A stretch of 64,000 nucleotides of DNA from Phytoseiulus persimilis. Taxonomy: Eukaryota > Arthropoda > Arachnida > Mesostigmata > Phytoseiidae. Positions 60,946-64,000 of the stretch are shown piece after piece. Position numbers and translations under genes: made by a program. The notes under the pieces are model-generated. The model had not been told where the DNA came from and did not search any database. It was given only the letters and a program-made list of their open reading frames with translations. The DNA is taken from contig CM075102.1 in assembly GCA_037576195.1 (NCBI GenBank), positions 48,914,745 to 48,978,744 of the forward strand. The letters run 5' to 3'. Position 1 is the first letter of the stretch. Each line of letters opens with the position of its first letter.

Positions 60946-61754
60946 TCAATAAAGGAATTCTGTTGAGGCATTCGTCGAAGTCATCCGACGGCAGTCTCCG
61001 TTTCCTCCTTCGGAGCAGCCGCCCCTTGGATTGTCCCTCCTGGTCCTCCTCAAGAAGCACTCGCTTGATGCCCCTTCAGATTCCCGCGGAACCCGTTCTC
61101 AAACAGATCGGGGCTTGTTCCCGGCTCGGATTTCTTTTGCTCGCTGTGTGCCCCGCCCGGTCGCTCGTCGGCTGGATTCTCGATATTCCTGGCATGAGAA
61201 GTTCGGCACGACCCTCGCTCCGCTCCCCTCAGTATTCAATTCTCCTTCGCGATTCCTCCATTTGGATTTCACAAATTCATGACTCAGCGGCTTCCATTGA
61301 GATTAATCATATCGCGGGGAGCCAGAGCTGCTGGTTGAGGGTTAGCATCCAGGAGCAGAGTCCTCGCAGTAAATGCGGACCGGGCAACGATCGAGTTTTT
61401 GCTCCTCGTTCTTCTCTTCTGAAGTCGACTTCTGTCTCGGACGTTTCATTTCCAACGCTGTCCATCTCAATCACGGTGTTGAATCTCGTTCCACGATCGG
61501 TCCTTCTCCCCTCAGTTTCCCCCCGCATCCTTTCCGTCGATCTGCCGAGGGAGAACCCGCAAACAACAACTTTGCGAGGAATTCGCACTTCTCAACGAAG
61601 ACAAACGAATCGCTGTCTCTGCGACGCCACTATCGACTCCAGCGGGAACAGGCGTGCCAAACGACGCGCACATTCAACAATCCGGCCGCAAACGCGGAAA
61701 TCTCCGAAGCGTTCCAAATCTGAAACTGGAACTCTCAGTGCCGCCCTGCTGTAG
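60927..61754 (+). other. Longest unassigned open frame on the + strand (275 codons)
   Basis: At near 50% GC a frame this long is unlikely by chance in 64 kb. The translation is rich in Ser, Arg and Leu and shows no domain. The other + frames are also open over the last 200 bases, one reading RIAVSATPLSTPAGTGVPND and NLRSVPNLKLELSVPP, which looks more protein-like. The open frame may therefore be a shadow of exons in another frame or on the minus strand. I do not assign a product. Confidence 0.25.
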
Positions 61755-61759
61755 AACTT

Positions 61760-64000
61760 TCGTCGCATCGATTTCGATTCGGAACGCTGATTCATGAGTT
61801 GAGGTCAAAAACGTGCCCGCTAGGGAGAGGTGCTTTTGCTCACATGATTTCGAAACGTTTCTGTCCGTGTTCTGTGATGCGTGACGCGTCATGCGAGGAT
61901 AGTGTGGCACGTTTCGTTTTTATCACAGAATCTTGCACAGCTTTCGAATCTGGGGCATGCGGGAGCAGGTCGGGGCTGAAGCAGCTAATCGGATATTGAT
62001 TTGTCAGAACAAACGGGTCTCAGTAGCAACACGTTGCAGGGCGGTGTTCTGCGCGAGATGGGAACAATGTTTGCATTTCGAAGGCGAATCCCGAAACAAG
62101 ACCGACGCTGTGCGAACGATTGCGAGGAGAGTCTGCTCCGGGGCGCGACATGTCTCGTTGATACAGAAATGGCCGCGTTGGGGCGGCGCTTGACACCGGG
62201 TCTCGATGATGGTTGTTGCGAGGATGTAGGCTCGAGTCGAGGAGCCAATACATGGAGCCTAAATTGGTCAGCGGCGGTTATTCAGAAGCGAGCAGAGCCG
62301 ACATCTGGCGCTATCTGCACACAGGAGCGACGACAAGTTAGGCTTCGCTCGTGTATTGTTCATGGTCCTCACTCCGGCCCCCGAGTCTAACGTCCAGCCC
62401 GTTTGAATCGAGTTGTCTTGGAACGTCGTCAGAATTCACCAGGAAAGAAAATCGGAGTGAAATTACGCAGATCGTGATCGGCTTCGTGTCGGCTTGATAG
62501 CTTCCTAACGGTCTTTTGCAGACATAGACCTCTGAATATACTTCGAATCATCCCAAACGGAAGTTTTTGCTGAGAGGTGCTCCATGGAGAAACGTTACGT
62601 AGGGTCATTTTTCTCATGCGGGCTTGGCGCACTTCTCCTTGCGCCCTAAAACGACGTCCGCGTGTCAAACGGCGAAGCGATTTACCTAATGAAGAGTGGC
62701 AGCCAATTCCAGTTCGTGCGAAAAGTTCAGTGACCATTGCATACACCAGACCTGATGGGCTCTAAAAGCCTGCAACGCCCTGTGCACGCGTGACAACTCC
62801 TCAGCGACGTTGCGAGAGAGGTCAAGGAAGCCCAGTGGAGCTAAATGATTGAAAATCGAGTCCACAATAGTGAAGTTCGGAGCGCAGATCTCCGTTCAAA
62901 AACGATTCGTGTCATCGAACGACGCGGATCCATATCAAATTCCCACAACATGAATCCCAGAGCTCCGAGTTGATGACATCCATTGTATCGACGGAAGTTA
63001 CTGCACCGGTTCTCTTTGGATGCTATAACATGAGCCTCGTCATTTCTGACGAGCGGACAGATCCTACCCGAAGGGAGTGTTGCTTGCTGAGCGGGTCCCA
63101 GGTTCTGATCCACTTGCGACGGTTCTGGAACACTGAGGCGTGATCTGGGAACGGACAACTGATTCGTTTCCGTCAAAAGCCGTAGGATGCATGGTATCAT
63201 ACTCAGAAGCGAGAGCGGGAACGCAGAGAGCCCGCAGCTCACCGCCTCGATGGTGATAACAGATTCAATAGTTATTTATTCCGTAATTATGGTTCGTCCT
63301 CCGATCACGCTGGCGATATATGGCGCACTCCGCAACGAGCCCAATGACTACTTCTCGGACCCGCTGCTCGGAGAATCAGAGAACAGAGCCGAACAAAGCC
63401 AAACAGAGCCCGGCCGTCAGCCTCCCACGGCAAAGCGCCGAACTGACCGGCGAAGTCACTTGTCATGCTGCCAGTGCTGTTGCCATGCGAAACAATGAGA
63501 TAACCGTGAACGAGCGTTATACCTCGGCCATGATGGTCTGCCTCGGAAGTATACGACCCTGCGCAACCTCCGACTTGGATCGGAACAGTGCCCGAACCCC
63601 CGACGTATTTTCCTTCCTGGCTTTCATGTGGAGCCGAGAAGTCTTCGGGCCGTAATTTTTCAGGGTCGAAATTCCCTGGGCGGGAGTTTTTCATCAAGGA
63701 CAGTCAGTACGCGGCGCATCGGAGCTTCCCCTATGCTTGTTCTTTCACTGCGTATTTATTTAGAACCTAAGCAGAGAGCCAATCGATGAAGGGAAACTCA
63801 ACGGGAGAGAGCGCTAAACCTCTTTCCAGACGTATCAGAGCCTCTGAATCAAGCTGTTGATGAGTCGGGCTTGGCTGAGTTGGATCCCGGGGCCGATAGT
63901 CGGGAACGCGGCGCTCGATGTCGTCTGTTCCGCAGTGTCGTCGGAGCTGTGAATCAGAGATCATCTGCCCGTCACGAAGAAAACGACACCGATGACGGGA
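61760..64000. other. Terminal stretch without a recognisable gene
   Basis: Only short overlapping open frames; no motif, RNA gene or repeat structure recognised. Confidence 0.5.

Noticed and set aside
1-64000. CRISPR arrays, bacterial operons, rRNA genes
   Set aside because: No regularly spaced repeats, ribosome-binding-site-led gene runs or rRNA sequence are present; the genes found are intron-bearing animal genes.

Overview
The window is eukaryotic nuclear DNA from an animal, most likely an arthropod and perhaps a chelicerate or mite. The evidence is an ETS transcription factor of the SPDEF / Ets98B (Ets4) class split into phased GT-AG exons, a PDE2-type cyclic-nucleotide phosphodiesterase with introns of about 60-570 bases, and a decayed mariner element. 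Base composition looks near 50% GC. The mite or chelicerate placement is inference; no ribosomal or mitochondrial marker is present.

Layout on the + strand. 1-5043: no recognisable gene; low-complexity and CT-rich DNA at 2.7-4.1 kb. 5044-10209: the ETS gene, in seven coding exons (disordered N-terminus, Pointed/SAM domain, ETS DNA-binding domain) with a 3.4 kb intron, a hairpin over the stop codon and a possible polyadenylation signal near 11.3 kb. 11.3-30 kb: mostly empty of recognisable genes. It holds a palindrome-rich segment with AACCG/CGGTT motifs (11.8-12.97 kb) ending at a run of 17 G, an 816-base MITE with long inverted repeats and a TA duplication (25163-25978), and next to it a T-poor island (about 26.14-27.2 kb) that may be a retroelement fossil. 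30-39 kb: a PDE2-like gene. Its complete catalytic half is clear at 36275-39057; a possible GAF exon lies at 35075-35267; the 5' end is unresolved. About 39.95-40.83 kb: a decayed mariner on the minus strand. 41-64 kb: no gene I can name, but several coding-like open segments (41.4 kb minus, 47.5 kb plus, 58.9 kb plus, 60.6 kb minus and 60.9-61.75 kb plus).

The most interesting point is the PDE2-like protein. It keeps the PDE2 signature, the proton-donor histidine, one metal-binding histidine, two metal-binding aspartates and the purine-binding glutamine. It has Gln where the second metal-binding histidine should be, an altered HDLDH motif, and Leu in place of the clamp phenylalanine. It may be a catalytically weakened or dead paralogue that still binds ligand.

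Both recognised host genes have one place where the frame is restored by a single T in a TTT run (5590-5592 and 36684-36686). This fits leftover homopolymer errors in a long-read assembly better than two decaying genes, because the surrounding domains are otherwise intact. The ETS protein is a nuclear DNA-binding regulator and the PDE acts in cyclic-nucleotide signalling; nothing in the sequence links the two functionally.
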